Shown here: positions 17,394 through 25,705 of the stretch, piece by piece
Position numbering within the stretch: position 1 is the stretch's first letter
Layout of the letters: each line of letters begins with the position of its first letter
NCBI RefSeq assembly: GCF_024158745.1
Contig: NZ_JAMZAW010000012.1
Location: forward strand, 62,001-126,000
Source of the DNA: Paenibacillus tyrphae
GTDB taxonomy: Bacteria > Bacillota > Bacilli > Paenibacillales > NBRC-103111
DNA length: 64,000 bases
Direction: 5' to 3'
Notes under the pieces: generated by a model
What the model was told of the DNA's origin: nothing
Database searches by the model: none
What the model saw: the letters and a program-made list of their open reading frames with translations, nothing else
Translations under genes and position numbers: made by a program

Positions 17394-17816
17394 TTGAGCA
17401 ATCTGGAGCAAAAGCTGACGGAGCTGGAAGGACTGATTGCCGTCGCCGTGCGCCACGCCCGCCGCTGGTCGCCACCTGATGCAGACTTGTCGAAGCAGCA
17501 AATCCAATTGCTGCATGCCTTGTGCGGCAAGCAGCGGGTGACCGTGACCGAGCTGGCGGAGGAACTGCAGCTATCGGCAAGCGCGACGACGATCGCGGTG
17601 AACCGGCTGGAGCAAGCCGGCTTTGTGAAGCGGAGCCGGGACGAAGCGGACCGCCGCGTCGTTTGGCTCGAGCCGTCCGATGAGGCGGTCAATCACATGA
17701 AGGAATTTCGGCTGTTCAAACAAAAGCTGCTGATGCAAATGTTCGGCGGCTTATCGGAGGAAGAGACGGAGCAGTTTATCGCATTGGTCCGCAAAATGAT
17801 CTCCACGCTGGCTTGA
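17394..17816 (+). CDS. MarR family regulator of the efflux operon
   Basis: The 140-residue product has the MarR fold: LSKQQIQLLHALC, VTVTELAEELQLSASATTIAVNRL and the wing SRDEADRRVVWLEP. TTG at 17394 follows GAGGAGGG by 4-5 bases. It is the first gene of the run regulator, HlyD adaptor, EmrB pump, and is followed after 46 bases by the adaptor. The arrangement is like emrRAB, in which EmrR represses the pump until a drug binds. The upstream palindrome at 17329 is its likely operator. Confidence 0.92.
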   Translation: MSNLEQKLTELEGLIAVAVRHARRWSPPDADLSKQQIQLLHALCGKQRVTVTELAEELQLSASATTIAVNRLEQAGFVKRSRDEADRRVVWLEPSDEAVNHMKEFRLFKQKLLMQMFGGLSEEETEQFIALVRKMISTLA

Positions 17817-17862
17817 GCATTAAGACACCGACACGGGACCTTAGGAAAGGAGCTTCATCCGA

Positions 17863-18516
17863 ATGAAGAAAAAAATCATTATGCTGACCGTACTGGCTTT
17901 GGTGCTGGTGGGGGGAGGGACCGCCGGTGCGTACTACTACAATATCGCGAGCAAGTACATAACGACAGAGGATGCGAAAGTGCAGGGCGATCTGCGCGCC
18001 ATCGGCTCGCTGGCCGCCGGGAAGCTGATCGAGTGGCGCTATAAGGAGGGCGACTCGTTCGGCAAAGGCGACGTGCTCGGCATTGTGGAGACATCGCCGG
18101 CCAAAGGAACGACCCCGGCCATGACGGCGGAGATCATTGCTCCGGATGCCGGAACGATGATTCAATCGAACGCGGTGAAGGATCAGACGGTTGCGCCTGG
18201 CGGGACGCTTGCTTTGAATGCCGATCTGAATCAGCTGTACGTTACGGCCAATTTACAGGAAACGGAAATCACAAGCGTCCAAGTGGGCAACAAAGTGACG
18301 ATCCGGATCGACGCGTTCAAGGACACGGAGTTTACGGGACGGGTGGAGCGGATCGGCCTCGGGACTAATTCTTCTTTTTCCCTGCTTCCTTCCTCTAACG
18401 CCAGCGGCAATTATACGAAGGTGATTCAGCGGATTCCGGTCAAAATCGCACTGGACGATTTCCAAGGGAAACGGCTCATTCCGGGTTTGAATGCAACCGT
18501 CAAAATCGAGAAATAG
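17863..18516 (+). CDS. EmrA/HlyD-type efflux adaptor
   Basis: The 217-residue protein has one N-terminal membrane helix (IIMLTVLALVLVGGGTAGAYYY, about 4-25), then a biotinyl-lipoyl-like domain (TEDAKVQGDLRAIGS...GKLIEWRYKEGDSFGKGDVLG) and a beta-barrel domain (ATLNADLNQLYVTANLQETEI, VGNKVTIRIDAF). It has no long coiled-coil hairpin, which explains the short length. In Gram-positive bacteria such adaptors dock onto EmrB-type pumps at the outer face of the membrane. The ATG follows AAAGGAGC. It is 33 bases ahead of the MFS pump. Confidence 0.9.
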   Translation: MKKKIIMLTVLALVLVGGGTAGAYYYNIASKYITTEDAKVQGDLRAIGSLAAGKLIEWRYKEGDSFGKGDVLGIVETSPAKGTTPAMTAEIIAPDAGTMIQSNAVKDQTVAPGGTLALNADLNQLYVTANLQETEITSVQVGNKVTIRIDAFKDTEFTGRVERIGLGTNSSFSLLPSSNASGNYTKVIQRIPVKIALDDFQGKRLIPGLNATVKIEK

Positions 18517-18549
18517 GGGCATCCGGGAACGGAAGGAGGAACACTCGGA

Positions 18550-20124
18550 ATGAACGACCAAGCCACAGATCAGGCTAAAGCCTCTTCCAAAGGGTCCGGA
18601 CTTGCCATGCTGGCCATTATTCTCGGCGTCTTCATGGCGATTCTCGATACGAGCATCGTCAACGTGGCGATCCCGAAAATGATGAACGTCTTCGGCGTCA
18701 GCCAATCGCAGATCGAGTGGGTCGTCACAGCTTATTCGCTGGTCAGCGGGGCGCTCGTGCCGGCGACGGGCTATCTGGGCGACCGCTTCGGCTATAAGCG
18801 GATGTATGTCATTTCGCTTGTTATTTTTACGATCGGCTCCGGACTGTGCGGCATCGCATGGAGCAACGAAAGCATGATTGTGTTCCGGATCATTCAGGCG
18901 ATCGGCGGCGGCGCGATGATGCCGATCAGCATGTCGATGATCTTTCGCATGTTCCCGGTCGAGAAGCGGGGCATGGCGATGGGACTGTTCGGAATCGCGA
19001 TCATGTTCGCCCCGGCTACCGGCCCGACGCTGAGCGGCTATATCGTCGAATATTTGGACTGGCGGCTTATTTTTACGATCAACGTGCCTATCGGGATTGT
19101 GGACATCTTCCTGTCGATGGCCGTACTGCAGGAATTCAAGATGGAAGTCAAAAAGCGCTTCGACGTCTGGGGATTTCTTACGTCGAGCACCGGGCTGGCC
19201 ACGCTGCTTTACGGCATCGGCAAAGTGTCGGAAAAAGGCTGGGGCGACAGCGAGGTCGTCGTATTTCTTACCCTAGGGTTCGCGTTCCTGGTGACCTTCG
19301 TTGTTTTGGAGCTGACCGTGAAGGAACCGATGCTCGATTTAAGCCTGCTGAAAAACGGCATGTATACGTTGTCGCTGCTCGTTTCGAGCCTCGTGACCGT
19401 CATCATGATGGGGATGCTGTTTCTGCTCCCGATTTTCCTGCAGAACATTTCGGGCTTATCTGCGGTCGAAACCGGCTTGATTTTGCTGCCGCAAGCGATC
19501 GCTTCCGGCATTATGATGCCGATCGCCGGCGGGTTGTTCGATAAATTCGGGGCGCGTCCCTTGGCAGTCATCGGACTGCTGATTACGGCGGCAGCGCTGT
19601 TTCTAACCTCGAATCTGAGCATGGAAACCTCGCGCGCGACGATCATTTTCTGGCTGACGCTTCGTGCGGTCGGCATGGGGCTTATGATGATGCCGGTACA
19701 GACCGTAGGCATGAATACCGTGCCGATGGAGAAGGTCGGTCAAGGGACCGCGCTTTCCAATACGATCCGGCAGGTGAGCGGCGCGTTCGGCATTGCCTGG
19801 CTGTCGCTGTTATTCGGGGACCGGAAAGATTTTCATACGGCTTACTTGTCCGATCAGCTGAATAGGGTATCGACAACGGTGATCGACCAAGTGACGAAAA
19901 TTCAAAATCAGTTTATCGCGATGGGTCAGTCGGCCGCGCAGGCCAAAATGAGCGCCATGAACTATATCGGAGGACAGGTGCAGATTCAATCGACGATCAT
20001 TGCGCTGGATGACGTCTTTTATTTGACCGCCGGACTTTCGTTGCTTGCCGTTGTTCTCAGCCTGTTTCTCAAAGGCGCAAAAGCCAAAGGCGGGTCCGGC
20101 GGCGTGCATATGATGGGCGAATAA
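18550..20124 (+). CDS. 14-TM DHA2 family MFS multidrug transporter (EmrB-like)
   Basis: The 524-residue protein shows about 14 membrane helices and DHA2 motifs: LDTSIVNVAIPKM in helix 1, WVVTAYSLVSGALVPATGYLGDRFGYKR (motif A), and GPTLSGYIVEYLDWR (motif C region). It exports drugs or lipophilic compounds by proton antiport. The ATG follows AAGGAGGA. It lies between two different adaptor genes. The C-terminus has an extracellular loop around 435-490 with MSAMNYIGGQVQIQS, usual for the family. Confidence 0.95.
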   Translation: MNDQATDQAKASSKGSGLAMLAIILGVFMAILDTSIVNVAIPKMMNVFGVSQSQIEWVVTAYSLVSGALVPATGYLGDRFGYKRMYVISLVIFTIGSGLCGIAWSNESMIVFRIIQAIGGGAMMPISMSMIFRMFPVEKRGMAMGLFGIAIMFAPATGPTLSGYIVEYLDWRLIFTINVPIGIVDIFLSMAVLQEFKMEVKKRFDVWGFLTSSTGLATLLYGIGKVSEKGWGDSEVVVFLTLGFAFLVTFVVLELTVKEPMLDLSLLKNGMYTLSLLVSSLVTVIMMGMLFLLPIFLQNISGLSAVETGLILLPQAIASGIMMPIAGGLFDKFGARPLAVIGLLITAAALFLTSNLSMETSRATIIFWLTLRAVGMGLMMMPVQTVGMNTVPMEKVGQGTALSNTIRQVSGAFGIAWLSLLFGDRKDFHTAYLSDQLNRVSTTVIDQVTKIQNQFIAMGQSAAQAKMSAMNYIGGQVQIQSTIIALDDVFYLTAGLSLLAVVLSLFLKGAKAKGGSGGVHMMGE

Positions 20125-20182
20125 ACTCAACAGGACGAACGGGCGGCCGAACGTTCGGTAAAGCAAAGGAGCGGGGAAATCC

Positions 20183-21421
20183 ATGACCTATAAAAACCAA
20201 GAGAACGCCGGCTGGAAGCGGAGCGCGCTGGCCGGGCTGGCCATTCTGCTGACCGCTGCCACAGCCGCGGGCTGCTCGACGGCGAACGCGGGGGAGAGCG
20301 GGCCCAAGCCCGTGAAGGTGGCTGCCGTCTCGAAGATGCAGCTGGACGGTTCGTCGGAGCAGGACGCCGATGCGGTTCCGTACTCGCAGGCCAATGTCGT
20401 CGTCAAAACGAACGGCGATGTGGCGGAACTGTTCAAAAAACGCGGGGACGCGGTCGCGGCGGGCGAAGTGCTGTTTCGGCTAGATTCCACGGATGCCGTC
20501 CGCAACAAGGAGAAAAACCGGTTGTCGCGGCAAAACCTCGAATCGCAATTGGATAAAACAAGCAAGGATATTGCCACCAATAAAGGCGTCCTGAACAATA
20601 CGATCGAGAAGCTGGAGCTGCAAATCGCCGATCTCGAAAAAGCATACAATAACGCGCGGAACGACTATGATGCGGGCACGGCCCCCAAATCGCAGGTGGA
20701 CAAGGCGGAGACCCAGCTGAAAACGGCCCTTCTTGATCTGGACACATCGAAGAAGCAGCTTGCGAATCTGGAATCGACCGATCCGCTCGCTCCGCTGCAA
20801 ATCCAGATCGAAAGCACGGACCTGGCGCTGCAGGATATCGAGAAGAATTTGTCCGACTTCGACGTGAAGGCGCCGATTGGCGGGCTGTTGACGGACTTGT
20901 ATCCCGAGCAGGGCGTGACCGTTGCTCCCGGGTATGTCGCGGGCGTCATTCAGCAGATCGATCCGATCAAGCTGCATGCCGACGTGACCGAGACGACGGC
21001 GAAGCTGGCCCGCGGCAAAAAGGACATTCCGTTCGTCATCCAGGACACGGGCGAGAAAATGACGGGGAGCGTCGCCTATATGGCCGATGTGATGAGCCCG
21101 CAAAGCAAAACCTATGTGCTGGAGCTGACCGCGCCTAACCCGGATCAGAAGCTGAAGCCGGGCATGCGGGTGAAGCTGCAGCTCGGCAGCGATGCGAAGC
21201 AGGAGGCGCTGACCGTTCCGGCTTCGGGCATCGTGAAGGAAGGGAACGATAACTTCGTCTTCGTGCTGGCAGGCGACCATGCCGAGAAGCGCAAGGTAAC
21301 GCTCGGACGGGAAAGCGGATCGAACCGCGAGGTGCTCGGCGGGGTGAAGGAAGGCGAGCAGGTGATCGTATCCGGGCAGCGGGAGCTGAAAGATCAAGAC
21401 AAGGCGGTTGTCCGCAACTGA
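20183..21421 (+). CDS. lipoprotein efflux adaptor (HlyD/RND periplasmic adaptor type)
   Basis: The 412-residue product has a lipoprotein signal (LLTAATAAGCSTA, modified Cys31), a lipoyl-like half site (PYSQANVVVKTNGDVAELFKKRGDAVAAGEVLFRLD), a predicted coiled-coil hairpin (about 105-215, rich in Lys/Glu/Gln/Leu heptads), the second lipoyl half (DVKAPIGGLLTDLYPEQGVTVAPG) and the beta-barrel and membrane-proximal domains. It is a full-length adaptor of the RND type, yet no RND or ABC pump lies next to it. It starts 58 bases after the EmrB-like gene, and CCGAACGTTCGG, a perfect palindrome, lies in the gap at 20147-20158. Confidence 0.9.
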   Translation: MTYKNQENAGWKRSALAGLAILLTAATAAGCSTANAGESGPKPVKVAAVSKMQLDGSSEQDADAVPYSQANVVVKTNGDVAELFKKRGDAVAAGEVLFRLDSTDAVRNKEKNRLSRQNLESQLDKTSKDIATNKGVLNNTIEKLELQIADLEKAYNNARNDYDAGTAPKSQVDKAETQLKTALLDLDTSKKQLANLESTDPLAPLQIQIESTDLALQDIEKNLSDFDVKAPIGGLLTDLYPEQGVTVAPGYVAGVIQQIDPIKLHADVTETTAKLARGKKDIPFVIQDTGEKMTGSVAYMADVMSPQSKTYVLELTAPNPDQKLKPGMRVKLQLGSDAKQEALTVPASGIVKEGNDNFVFVLAGDHAEKRKVTLGRESGSNREVLGGVKEGEQVIVSGQRELKDQDKAVVRN

Positions 21422-21470
21422 CGCTTCGCCGCCGACAAACGAACGACTTACGAATAATGGAGGACATCCT

Positions 21471-23210
21471 ATGCATACATGGAAAAGAGTAGTTTCAACG
21501 GCGCTGATTGTGTCCTTGGCCTTGTCTTTTCAAGGAGCCGTACGGGCGGAAAATCCGCAGCCGGCCGTCGATGTGCGGTATCCGGCCGTGCTGTCCGGTC
21601 CGATGCAGGTGAAGGTGAAGAGCCTGCTCAGCGAACGGGCGAACGGCGGTACACGCATCGGCGTCGTCGTGAAAATGTATAACGTCTGGGGGAGTGCGGC
21701 CCGCGTGCCGGATTATGAGCTGCGCGTCGTCACGTCGGCGGGTACCAGCTATGTGCTTAAGCCAAGCGCAGACAATCCCGGCTCCGTACCCGCGTCCTCT
21801 TCGGTCGAGCTTAGCTATATGGCGCAAATCGACCGTACCGATGCGGTGCAGCCGACCGATCTCGTATGGGTGGACGTGAACAAAGACGTCTATCCGAAAG
21901 TGGAGACCTCCATGCTAAAGCTGCCGGTAAGCAGCTTGGTCTGGTATGGGGACGCGACGGATAACGGTTCGATTCCCGTCAAAGCATGGGGGACGCCGTT
22001 TGCCATCCCGGGCATCGAATCTTCCTTGGAGTATGCGCCGGTCGGCTTGACCAAACAATTCAAGGATGGGGCGCCTGTCGAGCTGCTTCAACTGCTGGTG
22101 ACCAATACCGGTACCCAGACCGAGACAGTTCCGGCGTTTACGGTGGACGGCAAGGCGGCCGGTCAAATTTACAAAGGGTCCCGCCAGGATCAAGCGGCCG
22201 TCAACGTCGATCCGAAAGAGAAAAAGTACTTATACATCTCGATTCCTTACGAAGCCGACAAGCCGCTCGAAAGTTTGACCGTGCAGACGCCGGATAGCTA
22301 CAAAATTCCGAACCGGACGGATGCGGCGGCAGCCGTCAGCTATTCCGTTGGCCGGCTGCGCATAGCGCTTTCCGAGACGCAGCCCGGCAGCCCAAGTGCG
22401 CTTCCTACGGTGGAAGGCTTCGGCACGCGGCTTGCCTTCGATTCGCTGAACAGCGCGGTGCATCCCGACCTGGCCGTATCGGTCGTGGACTTCCGGCTGT
22501 ACGAAAACAAAGGGCAGAGCTATCAGACCGGCGTCGTAAAGCTGAAGCTGGATAACCGCAGTGACAAGCCGCTGCCGGTGCCTCAATTGGCGGCGGAGCT
22601 GATCGGCGCGAGCGCCTCCTCGTACACGGGCAGCCAGCAAAAGACGGCGGCGCAGGAGGTGCTGCCCGGAACGGCGTACGTGATGAATTACACCTTCATG
22701 CTGCCGCTTGCCGGTGATGGGGATCATTTTACACTGAAGTTCAGCGATAGCAAAACCGCTGCACCGTACAAAACGGCAATCGGGCAGGTTGGTTTGAACG
22801 TGAATCAGACGAAGAACGAGGAAGGGTCCGTCTTCTTCTATCCGTATGAGCTTAAGGTGAAAGACTGGTCGCTGACTTATACGACCGGTACAAACCCGAC
22901 CACGAGGTCGTATACCTATACGTACAAGCTGAAATGGAACGTCGATCTGAAGACGACCGAACCGGTCATCGTGGACGCGGGCTATTCCAAGCTGCAGCTG
23001 GTGATCGAGGGCAGCGATACCCGCGAAGTCGCCAGACAGACGCTCAGCTTGACGGGCGAGGGGCGCGTAGAGAACGGCGAGCAGTCGATTTACTTTACCG
23101 ACACGCCGTCGGACCAATTCGATCATCCACTGACGATGCGGGTATATGAAACGGTCGACACGCCGTACGGTCCGGCCCGCCGGTTGATCGGGACGCTGCA
23201 GCAGCCGTGA
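21471..23210 (+). CDS. secreted protein with about four beta-sandwich repeats
   Basis: The 579-residue product has a signal peptide (MHTWKRVVSTALIVSLALS...GAVRA). Four segments share one pattern, at about 60-125, 200-262, 350-420 and 480-545: a strand like GVVVKMYN or GVVKLKLDN, a VP pair, an acidic/Gly turn and an aromatic strand (SYMAQI, YLYISIPY, MNYTFMLP, SIYFTD). This resembles DUF4352-like or Ig-like sandwiches. The ATG at 21471 follows AATGGAGGA; the open frame extends upstream over the adaptor's stop without a site. It is the last gene of the efflux cluster. A role as an extracellular partner of the exported material or pump is only inference. Confidence 0.75.
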   Translation: MHTWKRVVSTALIVSLALSFQGAVRAENPQPAVDVRYPAVLSGPMQVKVKSLLSERANGGTRIGVVVKMYNVWGSAARVPDYELRVVTSAGTSYVLKPSADNPGSVPASSSVELSYMAQIDRTDAVQPTDLVWVDVNKDVYPKVETSMLKLPVSSLVWYGDATDNGSIPVKAWGTPFAIPGIESSLEYAPVGLTKQFKDGAPVELLQLLVTNTGTQTETVPAFTVDGKAAGQIYKGSRQDQAAVNVDPKEKKYLYISIPYEADKPLESLTVQTPDSYKIPNRTDAAAAVSYSVGRLRIALSETQPGSPSALPTVEGFGTRLAFDSLNSAVHPDLAVSVVDFRLYENKGQSYQTGVVKLKLDNRSDKPLPVPQLAAELIGASASSYTGSQQKTAAQEVLPGTAYVMNYTFMLPLAGDGDHFTLKFSDSKTAAPYKTAIGQVGLNVNQTKNEEGSVFFYPYELKVKDWSLTYTTGTNPTTRSYTYTYKLKWNVDLKTTEPVIVDAGYSKLQLVIEGSDTREVARQTLSLTGEGRVENGEQSIYFTDTPSDQFDHPLTMRVYETVDTPYGPARRLIGTLQQP

Positions 23211-23237
23211 CCCGGACACGGCTTCAGGCTTGACGGA

Positions 23238-23286
23238 AAGTTCCGCTTGCAAGGTCTTGAATAGACTTTGCAGTCGGGACTTTTTT
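23238..23286 (+). terminator. terminator of the efflux operon
   Basis: A long stem forms from AAGTTCCG and TGCAAGGTCT with AGACTTTGCA and CGGGACTT (G-U pairs and one internal mismatch pair), loop TGAAT, then TTTTTT. Confidence 0.75.
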
Positions 23287-23428
23287 CGTTGAAGGATGAA
23301 GCAGAAAGCGTGAGCGGTTTCAATTTACGCCTTACGGAAAAAGCGGTATGATGAAGATAATTGGGTCAAGCTTCCTCCTGTCGGATGATCGGGCGGAACG
23401 GGACTTTAGGGCTGATATGGAGGTTGGA

Positions 23429-24391
23429 ATGGAGCAGATTGTCGTACTTGACGGCTATACGCTGAATCCCGGCGATCTGAGCTGGGAAGGGCTGGAACGA
23501 TTAGGATCGGTTGCTCTGTACGACCGGACGCCGGTCGAGGAGATTGTGGATCGGGCAAGAGCCGCCGGTATCGTGCTGACAAACAAAACGCCGCTGTCGG
23601 CGGATACGATTGCGCAGCTGCCGAATCTTCGTTACATCGGGGTGCTGGCGACGGGATACAACATTATTGATACCGAAGCGGCGTTGGCGCGGGGCATTGT
23701 CGTCACCAACGTGCCGGATTACGGCACGCATGGGGTGGCGCAGTTCGTGTTCGCCCTGCTGCTGGAGCTGTGCCAGCGCGTCGGGCGGCACGACGAAGCG
23801 GTGAAATCCGGGGAATGGAGCGTTTCCCCGGATTTCAGTTTCACGAAGACGCCGCTCGTGGAGCTGGCGGGGAAAACGATGGGCCTGATCGGGCTCGGCC
23901 GCATCGGGCGGCAAACCGCGCGCATCGCCGAAGCGTTCGGCATGCGCGTCATCGCCGTCGGCAGCGGACGCACCCAGTCCACCCCCGTGGAGGGGGTGGA
24001 CTGGGTGACGCTGCCGGAGCTGCTGCAGCAGGCTGACGTCATCAGCCTGCACTGCCCGCTCACGCCCGCGACGCACGGGCTGATCAACCAAGACCGCATC
24101 GCCCTCATGAAGCCTTCGGCGATGCTGATCAACACCGCCCGCGGCCCGCTCGTCGTCGAGAGTGACCTGGCCGCGGCGCTGCGCGAAGGCCGCCTTGCGG
24201 GCGCGGGTCTGGACGTGCTGTCGACGGAGCCGCCGCACCCGGACAACCCGCTGCTCGCGGCCCCGAACTGCATCGTCACCCCGCATATCGCTTGGGCGAC
24301 GAAGGAAGCGCGGGCCCGCCTGATGGACACGGCGTGCGCGAACGTCCGGGCTTTCCTCGAAGGAAAGCCCGTCAATACGGTGCCGGAATAG
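23429..24391 (+). CDS. D-2-hydroxyacid dehydrogenase (glycerate/hydroxypyruvate reductase-like)
   Basis: The 320-residue product has the NAD-binding motif GLIGLGRIGRQ, the catalytic Arg in NTARGPLV, Glu in STEPPHPDNPL and His in TPHIAWAT, the full set for D-isomer 2-hydroxyacid dehydrogenases. The start is taken at ATG 23429 (GGAGG five bases upstream); an earlier start at 23348 would add 27 residues of weak character. Substrate side residues (NKTPLSAD, GVLATGYNIID) look most like hydroxypyruvate/glycerate reductases. The DNA from about 23900 to 24380 is visibly more GC-rich than the surroundings and contains a perfect 15-base inverted repeat. Confidence 0.9.
   Translation: MEQIVVLDGYTLNPGDLSWEGLERLGSVALYDRTPVEEIVDRARAAGIVLTNKTPLSADTIAQLPNLRYIGVLATGYNIIDTEAALARGIVVTNVPDYGTHGVAQFVFALLLELCQRVGRHDEAVKSGEWSVSPDFSFTKTPLVELAGKTMGLIGLGRIGRQTARIAEAFGMRVIAVGSGRTQSTPVEGVDWVTLPELLQQADVISLHCPLTPATHGLINQDRIALMKPSAMLINTARGPLVVESDLAAALREGRLAGAGLDVLSTEPPHPDNPLLAAPNCIVTPHIAWATKEARARLMDTACANVRAFLEGKPVNTVPE
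23972..24006. repeat. perfect 15-base inverted repeat inside the dehydrogenase gene
   Basis: ACCCAGTCCACCCCC (23972-23986) and its exact reverse complement (23992-24006) are separated by GTGGA. It codes for TQSTPVEGVDWV, part of the coenzyme domain. In RNA this would be a very stable hairpin in mid-gene. Confidence 0.9.
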
Positions 24392-24430
24392 TCGGCCCGT
24401 CATTATAATACAGAAACGAGGTATTTCAGA

Positions 24431-24691
24431 ATGAAGCATTTCGTTGTGTTTTTGCCGATGCTTGATGAAGCAAAGAGCGTGACCTATCGGCCCGAGCATT
24501 TGGCTTATTTGGAGGCGCTGCGCGGTCAAGGGCGTATTTTCGCCAGTGGACGGTTTGTGGACGGCGCCGGCGGCATGGTCGTATACAAGGCCGAGTCGCT
24601 GGAAGAGGCGACGGCCTGGGCGGAGAACGACCCGTACGTGCTCCACGGCGCCCGCCGTTATGAGATTCACGAGTGGGACATGGTGCAATAA
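24431..24691 (+). CDS. YciI-like protein
   Basis: The 86-residue product begins MKHFVVFLPMLDEAKS and contains RPEHLAYLEALRGQGRIFASGRF and a conserved aspartate in ENDPYVLHGARRYEIHEWD. This is the YciI fold, a dimeric alpha/beta barrel of the ferredoxin type, in which an Asp-His pair is thought to be catalytic. The ATG is 10 bases after AACGAGG. It follows the dehydrogenase by 39 bases and is probably co-transcribed. The reaction is unknown. Confidence 0.85.
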   Translation: MKHFVVFLPMLDEAKSVTYRPEHLAYLEALRGQGRIFASGRFVDGAGGMVVYKAESLEEATAWAENDPYVLHGARRYEIHEWDMVQ

Positions 24692-24851
24692 GCTTGTCTC
24701 AACGCGCTCGCCGCTCCCTGCTTAGCAACGTTCGTTCACAAGGGGATAGCCCCCTTCTTTCCGTTTGATTGAAATTGATTGATATCGTCAAAAAAATGAT
24801 TTATTATTTCATTAGATTGTCAAACGGATGGGAACGACAGGAGGGGACGCC

Positions 24852-25661
24852 ATGAGCGGAAAGATGCTCAGCAAGGGCGACCGGCGGCGCGAGCAGATTA
24901 TGAACTTGCTGAAACGCCAAGGAAAAATTACGATTCAAGAGATCATTGACAAGTTCGCTTGTTCGGAAGCGACCGCCCGGCGCGACTTGGACCTGCTGGA
25001 GAAGCAGGGAGGGTTGATCCGCAGCCTGGGCGGCGCGCAGTTGGATACGCCATCTCCGTCCGCCGGCAGGGAAGTCCCATTCAACGAGAAGAAGGAGCTG
25101 CTGTGGCTGGAAAAGGAAGCCATCGCGGCCAAGGCCGCTTCGCTGGTGGAGGAAGGCGACGTCATCGGGTTGAGCGGGGGCACGACGACGTTTCTCATCG
25201 CCCGGGAGCTCAAGCTGCGCAGGGGCATCACCGTCGTGACCAACGCGGTGAACATCGCCATGGAGCTGTCCGAGAGCGACGGCATTCAGGTGGTGCTGAC
25301 CGGCGGAGTGATGCGGAGCAACAGCTTCGAGCTGTGCGGCCCGCTTGCGGAGAAAATTGTGGATAGCGTCAACATCGGCATGATGTTTTTGGGCGTGGAC
25401 GGCGTTACCGAAGAGCAGGGCTTGACCACCTTCTCCGAGCAGGAAGCCGACATCGCCCGGCTGATGTTGAAGCGCTCGCGCCGGACGGTTGCCGTCTTCG
25501 ACCATACGAAGGTCGGACGGACTTCGCTGTTCAGCATTGCGCCGCTGACGGCCGTGCAGGGCTGCATGACGAACCAGCCGGCTGACGAGAAGCTGAAGCG
25601 GTATTTGGAAGAGCAGGGGATCGCACTGTACTTGGCGGAGCCAGCGGCTCCCGTCCTCTGA
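24852..25661 (+). CDS. DeoR family transcriptional regulator of sugar metabolism
   Basis: The 269-residue protein has a DeoR helix-turn-helix at about 10-60 (RREQIMNLLKRQGKITIQEII...SEATARRDLDLLEKQGGLIR) and the sugar-phosphate sensor domain with GLSGGTTTFLIARELK, TNAVNIAMEL, VVLTGGVMR, FLGVDGV and FDHTKVGR. Such regulators respond to a phosphorylated sugar. The start ATG at 24852 follows GGAGGGG. The ROK kinase gene starts 44 bases later, so the kinase product is a plausible effector. An AT-rich stretch with ATTGATTGA upstream could hold its operator. Confidence 0.92.
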   Translation: MSGKMLSKGDRRREQIMNLLKRQGKITIQEIIDKFACSEATARRDLDLLEKQGGLIRSLGGAQLDTPSPSAGREVPFNEKKELLWLEKEAIAAKAASLVEEGDVIGLSGGTTTFLIARELKLRRGITVVTNAVNIAMELSESDGIQVVLTGGVMRSNSFELCGPLAEKIVDSVNIGMMFLGVDGVTEEQGLTTFSEQEADIARLMLKRSRRTVAVFDHTKVGRTSLFSIAPLTAVQGCMTNQPADEKLKRYLEEQGIALYLAEPAAPVL

Positions 25662-25705
25662 TGGGGAGATTACTAGAGCGAAACGCAAAGAAAAGAGGAG
25701 ATCCG

